Shown here piece by piece: positions 63,768-64,000 of a DNA stretch of 64,000 bases. Below the pieces are notes generated by a model. That model searched no databases and was not told where the DNA came from. It worked only from the letters and a program-made list of their open reading frames with translations. Numbering within the stretch: position 1 is the stretch's first letter; every line of letters starts with the position of its first letter. Source of the DNA: Rhodobacteraceae bacterium 63075. GTDB taxonomy: Bacteria > Pseudomonadota > Alphaproteobacteria > Rhodobacterales > Rhodobacteraceae. Location: assembly GCA_003417655.1 (NCBI GenBank), contig QVMW01000014.1:19021-83020 (forward strand). Direction: 5' to 3'. The position numbers and the translations under genes were made by a program.

Positions 63768-64000
63768 GGTGAAAGCAGAATCGCTCACCCAGAGCGAATA
63801 ACCCTCTCTTCTTGCTGAAAATATCCTACCTCTCGCGCATCGCTACGCGATACGCTGCCGGCCTCGCGGTCGCCTTCGGCGCTGCGCTTGGGGGGGTCTG
63901 GGGGCAACGCCCCCAGCCTTCTGAAGGCAGCACCACATGGGAAACGCGCCGCGCCCTAGGCGGCGTCTGCATTTGTCAGACCACCCCGGCGCGAGACGGA
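63768..64000. other. Intergenic tail with a palindromic repeat
   Basis: No gene seen before the window edge. It contains a CTCTTCTTGCTGAAAATATCC-like module (63807-63827) and a perfect 8-bp hairpin CTGGGGGC/GCCCCCAG (63898-63905 with 63909-63916), as in the other intergenic repeats of this window. Confidence 0.5.

Overview
The window is chromosomal DNA of an alphaproteobacterium, most likely a marine Rhodobacteraceae (Roseobacter-group) member. This rests on gene content, not on a database search: the dnaX-ybaB-recR cluster, a TrcR-type DUF1013 regulator, COQ9, a two-domain Mcl1 malyl-CoA lyase of the ethylmalonyl-CoA pathway, DUF1244, a TakP-like TRAP binding protein, a Hint/RTX secreted protein and uniformly GC-rich codon use. 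No rRNA, CRISPR array, prophage or insertion sequence was seen. One tRNA is present.

Layout. 1-7.3 kb: a TRAP binding protein, a small dual-specificity phosphatase, then a rightward run dnaX - small membrane protein - TauD-like dioxygenase - Nudix hydrolase - ybaB - recR - membrane protein. 7.7-12.1 kb: one leftward 1465-residue RTX/Hint protein. 12.5-19.2 kb: trcR, an RNase T2-like protein, the zinc uptake regulon (znuA divergent from zur-znuC-znuB, with Zur-type palindromes between them), a quinone oxidoreductase, COQ9 and rpsU. 19.4-27.7 kb: GST, flavodoxin-like protein, GMC oxidoreductase, Lrp/ald pair, tRNA-Met, MscS channel, YtoQ, methyltransferase and a LysR regulator.

27.8-35.2 kb is the translation/glycolysis block pyk, rpmI, rplT, pheS, pheT, all leftward. 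Between pheS and pheT sit a lower-GC orphan gene and an oppositely oriented RelE-type toxin-antitoxin module. The module is bounded by the real pheT start and a degraded second copy of the first ~33 bases of pheT, which marks an insertion into the pheST operon. 35.3-45.5 kb: N-formylglutamate amidohydrolase, DUF1244, a permease, the D-glutamate pair dgcN-dgcA, an MFS transporter, mcl1, hemF, an SDR-like protein lacking the catalytic Tyr and Lys, an RsmC-like methyltransferase and clpS.

45.6-56.4 kb is a leftward purine-catabolic operon (xdhA-xdhB-xdhC-guaD-hydroxypyruvate isomerase-like-ade) with a divergent LysR regulator and a perfect palindrome between regulator and operon; an FAD oxidoreductase follows. 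56.5-64 kb: cueR with its own operator, dapD, a periplasmic protein, a glutamate-receptor-like channel with an unusual pore loop, a small acidic protein overlapping gap, and a von Willebrand A protein with six exact-length 88-residue repeats.

The best leads are the scarred toxin-antitoxin insertion in pheST, the channel without a TVGYG filter, the catalytically depleted SDR, the VWA repeat protein, and a family of palindromic intergenic repeats, including a 32-base element present as two near-identical inverted copies 35 kb apart.
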